NCBI GenBank assembly: GCA_027484405.1
Contig: JAIXTA010000018.1
Coordinates: 16,775-80,774 of the forward strand
Direction: 5' to 3'
Source of the DNA: Burkholderiales bacterium
GTDB lineage: Bacteria; Pseudomonadota; Gammaproteobacteria; Burkholderiales; Burkholderiaceae_C
Length of the DNA stretch: 64,000 nt
In this document: piece by piece, positions 17,155 through 26,468 of the stretch
Layout of the letters: each line of letters begins with the position of its first letter
How positions within the stretch are numbered: the stretch's first letter is position 1
Notes under the pieces: model-generated
The model's database searches: none
Told to the model about the DNA's origin: nothing
What the model saw: only the letters and a program-made list of their open reading frames with translations
Made by a program: the position numbers and the translations under genes

Positions 17155-17954
17155 TCCGCGCTCGGCGCAGCCACCGCACCGGCCAGGATGCCGCCATCCA
17201 GATTCAGCTCGGCGCCGGTCATGTAGGTGGCTTCGTCGGACGCGAGCAGCACGGCCACGGCGGCGACTTCCTCCGGCGTGCCAAAGCGCTTGAGCGGGCA
17301 GTCCCGGACGAACTCGCGCATGTGGGCCTCGCGCTCCGGCCCGCTGCCCAGCATGGGCTCCCACATCGGCGTCAGGATCGCGGCCGGGTGGATGGAGTTG
17401 CAGCGGATTGGCAGGCCCTGCTCGGCGCAGTACAGCGCCACGCTCTTGGTGTGGTTGCGCACCGCCGCCTTGGATGAGGCGTAGGCCGCGGCGGCAGGAA
17501 TGCCCACCAGCCCGGAGCGCGACGAGATGTTGATGATCGATCCCGCCGACCCGCTTTGCCGCATGGTACGGATGGCGTGCTTGCAGCCCAGGAACACGCC
17601 GTCGAGATTCGTGGCATGTACCGCGCGCCAGTGATCGAGGTCGGCATGTTCGGGATCGTGAGCCACCATGCCGGACTCGAAGCCCGTGATGCCGGCGTTG
17701 TTGACCACGATATTCAGCGCCTTGCGCTCGGCCATCACGTGCGCCATGGCAGCTTGCCAGCGCGCTTCGTCGCGCACGTCCAGGTGCAAGGCGCAGGCCC
17801 GATCGCCCAGCGCTGCAGCGGTGTGCTGGACCGCTGCGTCGTCAATGTCCGTCAGATAGACGAATGCGCCTTCCCGGTGAAAGGCCTGCGCCATGGCGGC
17901 ACCGATGCCGCGCGCCGCGCCGGTGATGAGGGCCGTCTTTCCCTGCAATCGCAT
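17148..17954 (-). CDS. Classical short-chain dehydrogenase/reductase
   Basis: A 268-residue NAD(P)-dependent oxidoreductase. The cofactor motif [11 protein letters not shown] (residues 11-21), the acidic residue at the end of beta-2 (LTDIDD) that favours NAD, the NNAG motif, the catalytic Ser in IINISSRSG and the YASSK pair are all present. It ends in the usual [12 protein letters not shown] substrate-loop block. The substrate is unknown. It lies 12 bp downstream of the aminotransferase on the same strand, so the two may act in one amino-acid or keto-acid pathway. Confidence 0.9.
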   Translation of the reverse strand: MRLQGKTALITGAARGIGAAMAQAFHREGAFVYLTDIDDAAVQHTAAALGDRACALHLDVRDEARWQAAMAHVMAERKALNIVVNNAGITGFESGMVAHDPEHADLDHWRAVHATNLDGVFLGCKHAIRTMRQSGSAGSIINISSRSGLVGIPAAAAYASSKAAVRNHTKSVALYCAEQGLPIRCNSIHPAAILTPMWEPMLGSGPEREAHMREFVRDCPLKRFGTPEEVAAVAVLLASDEATYMTGAELNLDGGILAGAVAAPSADH

Positions 17955-17966
17955 CCGTGCGTCCTC

Positions 17967-19196
17967 CTACAGCGCCTTCTTGATCACCTCCGCCAGCACC
18001 TTCACGCCCGCACGGATCTTCTCCGGCGGGACGGTCACGAAGGACAGGCGCAGGGTGTTGGGCGTGATCTCGTTGGCGTAGAAGGGGGCGCCGGGGACGA
18101 AGGCGACGTTGGCGGCCACGGCGGCGTCGAGCAGCTTCATGGTGTCGATGCCCTCGGGCAGGGTGAGCCAGAGGAACATGCCGCCTTCGGGCACGGTGAA
18201 GTGCACGCCAGCCGGCAGATGCTCGCGCAGGCTCTCGATCATCACGCTGCACTGGTTCTTGTAGAGCGCGCGGATCTTGGGTAGGTGCTCGTCCAGGAAG
18301 CCGCTGCTCACGACGTGATGCACCGCCATCTGGCTGATGGTGGCGGTGTGCAGGTCGGTGGCCTGCTTGGCCTGCACCAGCTTGTTCATGAGTGCTTTGG
18401 GCGCTGCGATGTAGCCCAGGCGCAGGCCGGGGGCGAGGGTCTTGGAGAAGCTGCCCATGCGCACCACGTTCTCGCAACCCATCTCGGCCGCAATCGACAG
18501 CAGCATCGGCTGCGGCTGGCCTTCGTAGCGCAGGTCGCCGTAGGGGTCGTCCTCAATGACGAGCAGGTTGAGGTCGATCGCCTTCTGCACCAGGGCGCGG
18601 CGGCGGCCTTCATGCAGGGTGCGGCCCGTGGGGTTCTGGAAGTTGGGCAGTGCGTACAGGAAGGCGGCGCCCTCGCGCAGCTCGGGCGTGATCGCATCCG
18701 GGATCAGACCCTCGTCATCCGAAGCGACGCTGCGGTAGCTCGGCTCGAAGAGGTTGAAGGCCTGCAGCGCGCCCAGGTAGGTGGGCGTCTCCACCAGCAC
18801 CGGCTGGCCGGGGTTGATCAGCACCTTGCCGAGCAGATCGAGCGCCTGTTGGCTGCCTGAGACGAGCAGGATGTTCTCGGCCGTGACCCGCGCACCCTTG
18901 GCATTGAGGTCGGCGGCGATCCACTCGCGCAGGGGCATGAAGCCTTCGGTCGGGCCGTACTGCAAGGCCGCTTTGCCGCGGGTGTTGAGCACCGCATCGA
19001 AGGCCTCCTTCATGACCTCGATCGGGAAGGTCTCGGGCGAAGGCAGGCCGCCGGCAAAGGAGATCACCTCCGGCCGCTCCGTGACCTTGAGGATTTCGCG
19101 GATGATGGAGCTGGTGATCTTCTGCGCGCGCTGCGAAAACACGTAGGGCGCGGCGGTGGCAGTCGAGGTTGCGGCTTTTGGAAGCGGTGCGTTCAT
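17967..19196 (-). CDS. PLP-dependent class I/II aminotransferase (2-aminoadipate/aromatic type)
   Basis: A 409-residue fold-type I aminotransferase. The PLP lysine lies in GSFSKTLAPGLRLGY, the aldehyde-binding block is IEDDPYGDLRY, and NFQNPTGR holds the conserved Asn-Pro. The family (LysN/PatA-like, MocR-related) uses 2-aminoadipate, aromatic or branched-chain amino acids with 2-oxoglutarate. The adjacent IorAB gene on the same strand oxidises aryl-2-oxo acids, so conversion of aromatic amino acids to 2-oxo acids is a plausible job here, although the two genes are 520 bp apart. The start is ATG 19196. Confidence 0.85.
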   Translation of the reverse strand: MNAPLPKAATSTATAAPYVFSQRAQKITSSIIREILKVTERPEVISFAGGLPSPETFPIEVMKEAFDAVLNTRGKAALQYGPTEGFMPLREWIAADLNAKGARVTAENILLVSGSQQALDLLGKVLINPGQPVLVETPTYLGALQAFNLFEPSYRSVASDDEGLIPDAITPELREGAAFLYALPNFQNPTGRTLHEGRRRALVQKAIDLNLLVIEDDPYGDLRYEGQPQPMLLSIAAEMGCENVVRMGSFSKTLAPGLRLGYIAAPKALMNKLVQAKQATDLHTATISQMAVHHVVSSGFLDEHLPKIRALYKNQCSVMIESLREHLPAGVHFTVPEGGMFLWLTLPEGIDTMKLLDAAVAANVAFVPGAPFYANEITPNTLRLSFVTVPPEKIRAGVKVLAEVIKKAL

Positions 19197-19331
19197 GGCG
19201 GTCTCTCAATGCGGCCCGCGATCCGATGCGCGAGCAGGGTGTTCAGTGTGCGCGCAGTGGACGGCGCGGCGGTCGGCTGGTTTTGCCGGGGCAGTTGGGC
19301 GGCCAGACCCAGGCCCGGGAAATGAAAGCTA

Positions 19332-19390
19332 GATCAAGCATTCATGCGGGTTCCCGGGCCAAATTGGCTGGAAAGCCGCATGGGACAAGC
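19332..19390 (-). repeat. Near-palindromic repeat, copy F (family 2)
   Basis: On the minus strand this copy runs from CGCTTGTCCCATGCGGC through the TTTCCAGCCAATTTGG core to GCATGAATGCTTGATC, almost identical to copy G at 58827-58885. Similarity extends another 12-15 bp upstream (AAAGGT and flanking bases), reaching the CACAGAT inverted repeat at 19404. Confidence 0.72.
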
Positions 19391-19403
19391 GGAAAGACCT
19401 TTG

Positions 19404-19507
19404 AGCCACAGATGAACACAGATACACACAGATGGAACCCACACGCGTGCGCAGCGCGCGAAGCGGTTTGGGCCTTCATCTGTGTCCGTCTGTGGCCATC
19501 TGTGGCT
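19404..19507. repeat. CACAGAT-type inverted repeat
   Basis: Two 31-nt arms (19404-19434 and 19477-19507) that match as inverted repeats at 26 of 31 positions, each built of degenerate CACAGATG units, around a 42-nt GC-rich loop. The arms begin AGCCACAGATGAACACAG and end CATCTGTGGCT. I recall similar CCACAGATGAACACAGAT elements scattered through unrelated bacterial genomes, but could not check this. The sequence would fold into a long stable hairpin in RNA or single-stranded DNA. Confidence 0.75.
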
Positions 19508-19529
19508 AAGCGCCTTTTCTCCTAACTGC

Positions 19530-19568
19530 TCAGGCCGCGGATTCCGCCTTGATCGGAATGACCGGGGC
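19530..19568 (-). pseudogene. Duplicate 3' tail of the iorAB gene
   Basis: Read on the minus strand these 39 bases encode APVIPIKAESAA followed by TGA. The real gene 150 bp away ends APVIPIKAASAA then TGA. The two versions differ at several third codon positions and one alanine/glutamate change, so they look like diverged coding ends and not a fresh copying error. Nothing upstream of this tail is retained. Confidence 0.7.
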
Positions 19569-19716
19569 TGAGCCCGGGGTTTCGGCGGGCACGCCCGCCG
19601 CCGGGCGAAGGTGGAGCCGGAAGAAGGCCGAGCATGCTCGGCCCCGGCGCAACGGCGAGCGCGTGCTCGCGCGAGACTCCTGCCACCTTGCAAGCCGCAC
19701 TCCCTGCGCCGACCGA
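19569..19716. repeat. GC-rich palindrome cluster between the two iorAB tails
   Basis: A 148-bp segment holding at least three close palindromes: GGCGGGCACGCCCGCC at 19584-19599, the 18-bp perfect GGCCGAGCATGCTCGGCC at 19626-19643, and GCGAGCGCGTGCTCGC at 19655-19670. No ORF or known element is recognised. Its position exactly between the duplicated gene tails suggests it came in with the event that made the duplication. Confidence 0.6.
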
Positions 19717-22700
19717 TCAAGCCGCGCTAGCGGCCTTGATCGGAATAACCGGCGCCGTGAACTGCTTCATGAGCAGATCCTTCTTCGCCTTCGCCTCGTG
19801 CACCGCCTTTTCCTTCACGTGGCCGTAGCCGCGGATCTGGTCGGGCAGGCTGGCGAGCTCGACCGCCACCTTGAGGTTGTCGGCCGAGAGCTTGGGCAGC
19901 AGCGCGTCGATCATCTGCTCGTACTCGCCGATCAGCGCGCGCTCCATCTTGCGCTCCTCGGTCTTGCCGAACACGTCCAGCCAGGTGCCGCGGAACCTGC
20001 GCATCTTGGCCAGGTACTTGAACGCGGTGAACACCCAGGGGCCGTACTGACCCTTCCTGAGCGTGCCGTCCGGGTTCTTCTTGGCCAGCAGCGGCGGGGC
20101 GAGGTAAAAGTTGAGCTTGTAGTCGCCCTCGAACTGGCTGGCGATCTTCTCGGCAAAGCCGCTCTCGGCATACAGGCGCGCGACTTCGTACTCGTCCTTG
20201 TAGGCCATCAGCTTGAAGAAGTATTTCGCCGCGGCCATGGAGAGCTTGTCGCCACCGAGCTTGCCCTCAGCCGCGCGCACCTTGTTCACGAGCGCCACGT
20301 AACGCTGCGCGTAGGCGGCGTCCTGGTACTTGGTGAGGTACTCGGTACGGTCGGCCACCACTTCGTCCACCGTCTTGCTCACGCGCTTGATTTCGACCAC
20401 GTTGCTCTCGGGGTCGGCTATGCGCTTGACGGCTTCGAGGTCGTGCGCGGCATAGCGGCCCCACTCGAAGGCCTGCTTGTTCTGCTCCACGGACACGCCG
20501 TTCAGCTCGATGGCGCGCATCAGGGTCTCAAGCCGCAGCGGCAGCCAGCCGCGCTGCCAGGCAAAGCCCATCACGAAGGGGTTGGTGTACAGACCATCGC
20601 CCAGCAGCTTGGTGGCCAGTGCGCTCGCGTCCACAAAGGCCACGTTCGCCGGGTCGGCCACGGCTTCATGGATGTCGCGCGTGGTGTCGGCGCCCGGGAA
20701 GCTCCAGTTGCGGTTCTTGATGAACTCGGCCGTGGGGCTCACGGCGCTGTTCATTACCACCTTGGTGTGGTGCTCGCGGATCTTGCCCAGTGTCTCGTTG
20801 TAGGCGCTGACGATCTGGTCGCAGCCCAGGATGAGATCGGCCTCGCCGGTGGCAATGCGCGTGGCAAAGAGGTCTTCCTGGCGCGGTGCGATCTGCACGT
20901 GGCTCCACACGGCGCCGCCCTTCTGGGCCAGACCGGCCATGTCCAGCACACTCAGGCCCTTGCCTTCGAGGTGCGCCGCCATGCCGATCAGCTGGCCGAT
21001 GGTGACCACACCCGTGCCGCCCACGCCGGTGATCAGCGTGGAGTGCGTGCCCGTCAGCTCGGGGATCACCGGCTCGGGCAGGGCGGGAATGCTCACCTTT
21101 CCGGTGCCTTTGCCCTTCTTGAGCTTGCCGCCTTCCACCGTGACAAAGCTCGGGCAGAAGCCCTTGAGGCAGGAGAAGTCCTTGTTGCAGGAGCTCTGGT
21201 TGATCTTGCGCTTGGTGCCGTACTCGGTTTCCAGCGGCTCGACTGACAGGCAGTTGGACTTCACCGAGCAGTCGCCACAGCCTTCGCAGACCGCCTCGTT
21301 GATGACGGTGCGGCGCGCGGGGTCGGGGAAGCTGGGCTTGCCGTCCACGATCTTCTTGCGGCGGCGGCGCTTCTCGCTGGCGCAGGTCTGGTCGTAGATG
21401 AGAATGGTGCAGCCCGGGGTCTCGCGCAGCTCGCGCTGCACGGCGTCCAGGTCGTCGCGGTGGCGGATCGTCGTCCCGGCCGGGAGATTGATGGCGGCGT
21501 TGTACTTCTCGGGCTCGTCGGTGACGACGACGATCTTCTTGGCGCCTTCCGCATGCATCTGGTTGGCGATATGCGGCACGGAGATCATGCCGTCCACCGG
21601 CTGGCCACCGGTCATGGCCACGGCGTCGTTGTAGAGAATCTTGTAGGTGATGTTCACGCCGGCGGCGATCGCGGCGCGGATGGCCGTGCTGCCGGAGTGG
21701 AAGTAGGTGCCGTCACCGAGGTTGGCGAAGATGTGCTGGGTCTCGGTGAAGGGCGCCTGGCCGATCCAGGGCACGCCTTCGCCCCCCATCTGCGTGAAGG
21801 TCTCGGTGCCACGGTCCATCCAGGTGGCCATGTAGTGGCAGCCGATGCCGCCCAGTGCGCGCGAACCTTCGGGCACGACGGTGCTGGTGTTGTGCGGGCA
21901 GCCCGAGCAGAACCAGGGCTTGCGGTCGGCCGTGACGCGCGGCTTGGTGAGCGCCCGTTCCTTGGCTTCGATGATGGCAATGCGCGCCTCGATGCGCGAA
22001 CGCACGTCGGCGCTCAGTTCGATGCCCAGGGCCGGGTTCAGCAGGCGGCTGGCAATCGCCTTGGCAATCATGGCCGGGCTGAACTCGTAGTGCGCGGGCA
22101 GCAGCCACTGGCCGTGCGGCATGGCCCATTCGCCCTTTTCGTCGAACTTGCCGATCACGCGCGGGCGCTGGCCGTCCGGGAAGTTGTACAGCTCCTCCTT
22201 GAGCTGGTACTCGATCATCTGGCGCTTCTCTTCCACCACCAGAATCTCGCGCAGGCCGCGTGCAAACTCCTGCACGCCCTGGCTCTCCAGCGGCCAGACC
22301 ATGCCGACCTTGTACAGACGCAGGCCGATCTGCGCGCAGGTGCGCTCATCGAGCCCCAGGTCTTCCAGCGCCTGGCGCGTGTCCAGATAGGCCTTGCCGG
22401 TGGAGACGATGCCCAGCTTGGCGTTCGGCGAGTCGTAGACCGTGTAGTTGAGCTTGTTGGCGCGGCAGTAGGCCAGCGCGGCGTAGGCCTTGTAGTCCAG
22501 CAGACGCGCTTCCTGCGCCAGCGGGGTGTCGGGCCAGCGGATGTTCAGGCCGTCGGGCGGCAGGCGGAAGTCCGGGATCACGATGTTCACGCGCTCCGGG
22601 TCCACCATCACGCGCGCCGTGGCTTCCACCACCTCCGTCACGACCTTGAAGCCCACCCACACGCCGGCATAGCGGCTCATGGCATAGGCGTGCACGCCCA

Positions 22701-23274
22701 GATCCAGGTATTCCTGCACGGTGGCCGGGAAGAACACCGGGATCATGCAGGCCTTGAGGATGTGGTCGCTCTGGTGCGGCAGGGTGCTGCTCTTGGCGGA
22801 GTGGTCATCGCCCGCCAGCACGATCACACCGCCGTGCTTGCTGGTGCCGGCCGCGTTGGCGTGCTTGAAGACGTCGCCGCAGCGGTCCACGCCCGGGCCC
22901 TTGCCGTACCACATGCCGTACACGCCGTCGTACTTGGCGCCCTGGTACATGTTGACCTGCTGGGTGCCCCACACGCTGGTAGCGGCCAGGTCTTCGTTCA
23001 GGCCGGGCTGGAAGTGGACGTGATGCTTCTTGAGGTACTTGCTGGCCTTCCAGGCCATCTGGTCCACGCCGCCCAGCGGGCTGCCGCGGTAGCCGGTCAA
23101 AAAGCCGGCGGTGTTCAGACCCGCCATCTGGTCGCGCAGGCGCTGCAGCATCAGCAGGCGCAGCAGGGCCTGCGTGCCGCTCATGTAGGCGGCGCCACGC
23201 TCCAGCGTGTAGCGGTCATCCAGGGTGACGTTGGAAAGGGCGGCGCGGACTTCGGCCGACAGAGGCGCGTTCAT
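19717..23274 (-). CDS. Indolepyruvate ferredoxin oxidoreductase, fused alpha-beta form
   Basis: A 1185-residue enzyme that decarboxylates aryl-2-oxo acids such as indolepyruvate to the CoA thioester with ferredoxin as acceptor. Domain order: PFOR-type N-terminal domain (about 40-420), TPP-binding domain with CSGCPHNTS and GGIGCHYM (about 460-640), a ferredoxin-like cysteine cluster CEGCGDCSVKSNC near residue 660, and the IorB gamma domain starting ITGVGGTGVVTIG (about 755 onward) to the C-terminus. The one-polypeptide form is usual in Betaproteobacteria, in contrast to the two-subunit archaeal enzyme. ATG 23274 is chosen; the ORF extends upstream without family support. The C-terminal tail is duplicated downstream (19530-19568). 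Confidence 0.92.
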   Translation of the reverse strand: MNAPLSAEVRAALSNVTLDDRYTLERGAAYMSGTQALLRLLMLQRLRDQMAGLNTAGFLTGYRGSPLGGVDQMAWKASKYLKKHHVHFQPGLNEDLAATSVWGTQQVNMYQGAKYDGVYGMWYGKGPGVDRCGDVFKHANAAGTSKHGGVIVLAGDDHSAKSSTLPHQSDHILKACMIPVFFPATVQEYLDLGVHAYAMSRYAGVWVGFKVVTEVVEATARVMVDPERVNIVIPDFRLPPDGLNIRWPDTPLAQEARLLDYKAYAALAYCRANKLNYTVYDSPNAKLGIVSTGKAYLDTRQALEDLGLDERTCAQIGLRLYKVGMVWPLESQGVQEFARGLREILVVEEKRQMIEYQLKEELYNFPDGQRPRVIGKFDEKGEWAMPHGQWLLPAHYEFSPAMIAKAIASRLLNPALGIELSADVRSRIEARIAIIEAKERALTKPRVTADRKPWFCSGCPHNTSTVVPEGSRALGGIGCHYMATWMDRGTETFTQMGGEGVPWIGQAPFTETQHIFANLGDGTYFHSGSTAIRAAIAAGVNITYKILYNDAVAMTGGQPVDGMISVPHIANQMHAEGAKKIVVVTDEPEKYNAAINLPAGTTIRHRDDLDAVQRELRETPGCTILIYDQTCASEKRRRRKKIVDGKPSFPDPARRTVINEAVCEGCGDCSVKSNCLSVEPLETEYGTKRKINQSSCNKDFSCLKGFCPSFVTVEGGKLKKGKGTGKVSIPALPEPVIPELTGTHSTLITGVGGTGVVTIGQLIGMAAHLEGKGLSVLDMAGLAQKGGAVWSHVQIAPRQEDLFATRIATGEADLILGCDQIVSAYNETLGKIREHHTKVVMNSAVSPTAEFIKNRNWSFPGADTTRDIHEAVADPANVAFVDASALATKLLGDGLYTNPFVMGFAWQRGWLPLRLETLMRAIELNGVSVEQNKQAFEWGRYAAHDLEAVKRIADPESNVVEIKRVSKTVDEVVADRTEYLTKYQDAAYAQRYVALVNKVRAAEGKLGGDKLSMAAAKYFFKLMAYKDEYEVARLYAESGFAEKIASQFEGDYKLNFYLAPPLLAKKNPDGTLRKGQYGPWVFTAFKYLAKMRRFRGTWLDVFGKTEERKMERALIGEYEQMIDALLPKLSADNLKVAVELASLPDQIRGYGHVKEKAVHEAKAKKDLLMKQFTAPVIPIKAASAA

Positions 23275-23653
23275 GTGATGGACTCCTGCCAAACATTGTG
23301 TATTTGGTCGCCCGGTGCGAACAGCTGCGGTAACGCTGTTGCATTGTGGTCTTGTGGACCGCATTCGGCCAGAGCGCGCCTGCTTTGCGCCGCCCCGGTC
23401 AGGCGATGGTCAATTTGAGTGGGGCGCAAACCCCGAAAGACCGCGCATTCTGAGGCTTGCGGCGTGGGCTTGCAAGGGTCGGTGGCACCGGTCCGGTCCG
23501 CACCAGCAGATTGCTTGCGATGCAATCATCAGCCGCTCGGATCGCTCGCCGGGCGGTGCCCGCCTGCGGCCTGCGGACGAAAAAACGGGGAGGCCGAAGC
23601 CTCCCCGTCTGCAACACGGCCGTACCTCGCGGTACGGCTTGCACGCGACCGCG
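23275..23653. other. Intergenic region between IorAB and TonB-receptor genes
   Basis: About 380 bases without a convincing gene. The half next to the receptor stop holds an intrinsic terminator (23579-23608) and a short hairpin (GCCGTACC with GGTACGGC, about 23619-23637). The remainder presumably contains the iorAB promoter on the minus strand, but no clear -35/-10 pair could be picked. Confidence 0.5.
23579..23608 (-). terminator. Intrinsic terminator of TonB-dependent receptor gene
   Basis: On the minus strand a 9-bp stem CGGGGAGGC / GCCTCCCCG closes a TTCG tetraloop and is followed by six or seven T. It lies about 45 bp past the receptor stop. Confidence 0.88.
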
Positions 23654-26377
23654 TCAGTTGAACGCGTAGCGGGCACCGAAGGTGAAGTACGCACCCTGCG
23701 GGCTGTGCCACTCCAGGTTCGCCGGACGCACCAGCGGATCGGCCGGCGGCTTCTTGTTCGTGGCATTGCGAACGCTGAGCGAAAGCGTCAGGTTCTTGAT
23801 GCCGCGGTACTCGGTGCCGAGATCCAGGGTAGTGAAGTCGGTCACGCGGCAGATGCCGAGATAGACCGACGACGGCGCTGCGTTGCTGCAGGTTGCAGCG
23901 GCCGTCGCGTCGCCCGCGCTGTAGGGCTTGAAGCTCGCCAGGTGGTTGACGGCGGCACGATGCGTCCATGCGCCGTAGTCCCAGCTGGTGGAGAGCGTGG
24001 CCCGGGTGCGCGGGTAGTCGCGGTAGCCGAGCTGGCTCACGTAGGGGCTCGTGGCGGTGCCGGCGATGCGGTACTGGTCATAGAAGGTCAGCAGCAGGCT
24101 GCTGGACAGCCGGCCCATGTCGCCCAGCGAGTTGCGCACGCGTACATCCAGATCCACGCCACGCAGCTTGGTGCGGCCGAAGTTGAAGAAGCCGCTGCGG
24201 ATCACCTGGATCGGGCCGACCGTCTGGCCCGGTGCCGGCTGGCCGCGCACCACCCGGCCGGCGTAGCGCGGATCGGGGTTGTCTTCGTTGCGCAGGATCT
24301 CGTTGAGATCAAGGATGTTGATCTCGTTGCGGCGGGTGATCCAGAAGTAGTCCAGCGACATCGAGACATCGCGCGAGGCCTCGAACACTGCCCCCAGGTT
24401 GTAGGTCTTGGCCTTCTCGGGCTGCACGTTCGGGTTGGCTTCGATCAGCAGGCCGATCGGCTGGAAGCACTCGTTCTGCGAGCCGTCGATGCAGAGCTTG
24501 GGGTCTTCCACGGTGGTGAAGGCCGAGACCGAACTCTTGCTGATTTCGGTCAGCGAGGGTGCGCGGAAGCCTTCGGCGTAGCTGCCGCGGAACTTCCACT
24601 GCGTGTTCGGCGCCCAGGTGGCGGCCAGCTTGGGTGTGGTTGAGGAGCCGTAGTCGGAGGAGCGGTCCGAGCGCAAGGCCACCTGAGCCTCAAGGCCCTT
24701 GAGGACCGGCAGGTTCAGTTCGGTGTAGAGGCTGGTCACATTGCGCGAGCCCTGGGCCGAGGCGGCGCCGTAGCCGATGATCTCGCCCTGTACCTTCAGC
24801 GGGTCGGGTGTGGCCGTGCGTTCTTCGCGGCGGAACTCGGCGCCCAGCGCAATGGCGGCCGTGCCGCCGGGCAGCGCAAACAGCTCGCGCGAACCCTTCA
24901 CGTCAAAGATCGCAAAGCTGGACTTGGCCTCGTCCTTGGAGTTCACGCGCAGCTGAGCGGCGGTGACCGAGCCTGCGCTCGGGTTCAGGAAGTTGTAGGT
25001 GCCGTTCAGCACCGCCTGCGTGAACACCGAGGTGCGGATCTGGTTGGTTGCGATCGCATCGGTGCGGTTTTCGTTGTAGAGCAGGGCGGATTCAAGATCC
25101 CAGCCCGCCAGCGAGCCCTTCACACCCAGCAGCGCGCGCACCGTGTCGCTCTTCACGTCCACGCCGGTGGGGCCGACATCGGAGAAGCGATAGCGGTAGG
25201 CGATGTAGTCGCCCGTGGGGTTGGAGGGGTTGTTGGGCGGCAGCACTTCGGGGATGTTGACGATGCGGCCCGGCCCCGAGGCGAACCATGAACCGAAGTC
25301 ACCAGCCACCTGCGGGGGGCTGACATACTTGGTCTTGACCTGGTTGAAGCCCAGCTCGGCAAAGGCCTGGAAGGCGCTGCCGAGTTCCACGGTGCCACGC
25401 GTGAAGATGCTGGCGCGGTCGCTCTTGGGCACGATCTCCGAGAACTCCCAGATGTCATAGCGGCAGAGCTGTTCGCCCGGACGCTGCTGCCCCGGCGGAC
25501 AGGGGTTGCTGCTGGCCGCGCCGGCATTGGTGAAGATGAAGGATTCGCCGAGGGTGGCGGGGTTGTAGACAAAGCCCGGGAACAGGTTGAGCTGCGGCGC
25601 ATAGGACGAGAACGCGCGCTGGCCGGTGCGGTAGCGGGTGGAGTTGAAGAACTGCGGGCGGTTCAGGAAATCCTCGGCGTCGCGGAAGCTCACGCGCTCG
25701 CGGGAATACACATCAATGTTGCCGAACAGGTTGTAGCGGTCAGCGGCGAGGTCGCCCACACCGAAGGTGGCGTTGACGTTGGCCGTGTTGTAGAGGCCCT
25801 TGGTATTGGTCGAGCCCGTGGCCCCCAGCAGCGCGCCCTTGAAGTCACGGCGCAGGATGATGTTGACCACGCCGGCGATCGCTTCCGAGCCGTAGATGGC
25901 CGAGGCGCCGTCCTTGAGCACTTCGATGCGCTCAACCACATCCAGCGGGATCGAGTCCAGGTTCACCGCAGCGCTCTGGCCGAAGTTCGGATCGGCCAGA
26001 CCATAGGGCGCCACGCGGCGGCCGTTCAGCAGCACCAGGGTGGCGGCGCTGCCCAGACCGCGCAGCGACACGGTGGACGCGCCGGAGGAGAAGCTGTTGG
26101 CGCCAGTGAGATCGTTCAGGCCGCCCGTGGCGTTCGAGGGCAGGGTACGCAGCACTTCGGTGATCGACTGCTTGCCGGAGCGGCGGATTTCTTCGGCGGT
26201 GATCACCTGGATCGGCGCGGCGGTTTCGGTGTCGACCCGCTTGATGTTGGAGCCGGTGACTTCGACTCGCTCAATGCGGGTGGCCGGGGCGTCGGCGGGC
26301 GCCGTCTGCGCGTGCACGCCCAGCGCGGACGCACCGAACAGACCGGCAAGCAACGTGGCTAGACAGGTGTGCTTCAT
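23654..26377 (-). CDS. TonB-dependent outer-membrane receptor
   Basis: A 907-residue receptor. Residues 1-23 are a signal peptide ending VHA-Q. The plug domain covers about 45-165 (APIQVITAEEIRRSG, STVSLRGLGSAATLVLLNGR, IERIEVLKDGASAIYGSEAI). The rest is the 22-strand barrel, ending FGARYAFN; the last residue is Asn where Phe is usual. The plug with GSEAIAGVVNIILRRDF is typical of the CarboxypepD-independent branch seen in Xanthomonadales/Sphingomonadales-type receptors for siderophores, vitamins or glycans. A ribosome site AAGGAAT precedes ATG 26377. No transporter or regulator partner is adjacent, so the ligand is unknown. Confidence 0.92.
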   Translation of the reverse strand: MKHTCLATLLAGLFGASALGVHAQTAPADAPATRIERVEVTGSNIKRVDTETAAPIQVITAEEIRRSGKQSITEVLRTLPSNATGGLNDLTGANSFSSGASTVSLRGLGSAATLVLLNGRRVAPYGLADPNFGQSAAVNLDSIPLDVVERIEVLKDGASAIYGSEAIAGVVNIILRRDFKGALLGATGSTNTKGLYNTANVNATFGVGDLAADRYNLFGNIDVYSRERVSFRDAEDFLNRPQFFNSTRYRTGQRAFSSYAPQLNLFPGFVYNPATLGESFIFTNAGAASSNPCPPGQQRPGEQLCRYDIWEFSEIVPKSDRASIFTRGTVELGSAFQAFAELGFNQVKTKYVSPPQVAGDFGSWFASGPGRIVNIPEVLPPNNPSNPTGDYIAYRYRFSDVGPTGVDVKSDTVRALLGVKGSLAGWDLESALLYNENRTDAIATNQIRTSVFTQAVLNGTYNFLNPSAGSVTAAQLRVNSKDEAKSSFAIFDVKGSRELFALPGGTAAIALGAEFRREERTATPDPLKVQGEIIGYGAASAQGSRNVTSLYTELNLPVLKGLEAQVALRSDRSSDYGSSTTPKLAATWAPNTQWKFRGSYAEGFRAPSLTEISKSSVSAFTTVEDPKLCIDGSQNECFQPIGLLIEANPNVQPEKAKTYNLGAVFEASRDVSMSLDYFWITRRNEINILDLNEILRNEDNPDPRYAGRVVRGQPAPGQTVGPIQVIRSGFFNFGRTKLRGVDLDVRVRNSLGDMGRLSSSLLLTFYDQYRIAGTATSPYVSQLGYRDYPRTRATLSTSWDYGAWTHRAAVNHLASFKPYSAGDATAAATCSNAAPSSVYLGICRVTDFTTLDLGTEYRGIKNLTLSLSVRNATNKKPPADPLVRPANLEWHSPQGAYFTFGARYAFN

Positions 26378-26425
26378 CGGGGGATTCCTTGAGGTTGAGG
26401 ACGTCGCACGTCATGGGGGTATCCC

Positions 26426-26468
26426 GAATAGGGACAACGCGATGACGTACGGACAACGCAGAATAGGG
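26426..26468. promoter_or_regulatory. Repeated motif upstream of TonB receptor
   Basis: The sequence GGACAACGC occurs at 26432-26440 and again at 26451-26459, 19 bp apart, framed by GAATAGGG on both sides. This lies 50-90 bp upstream of the receptor start, where an operator would be. Its function is not known. Confidence 0.3.

Noticed and set aside
21460..23418. Plus-strand ORF of 652 codons inside the IorAB gene
   Set aside because: Antisense shadow of a well-supported enzyme; the translation is His/Ala/Val-rich with no domain.
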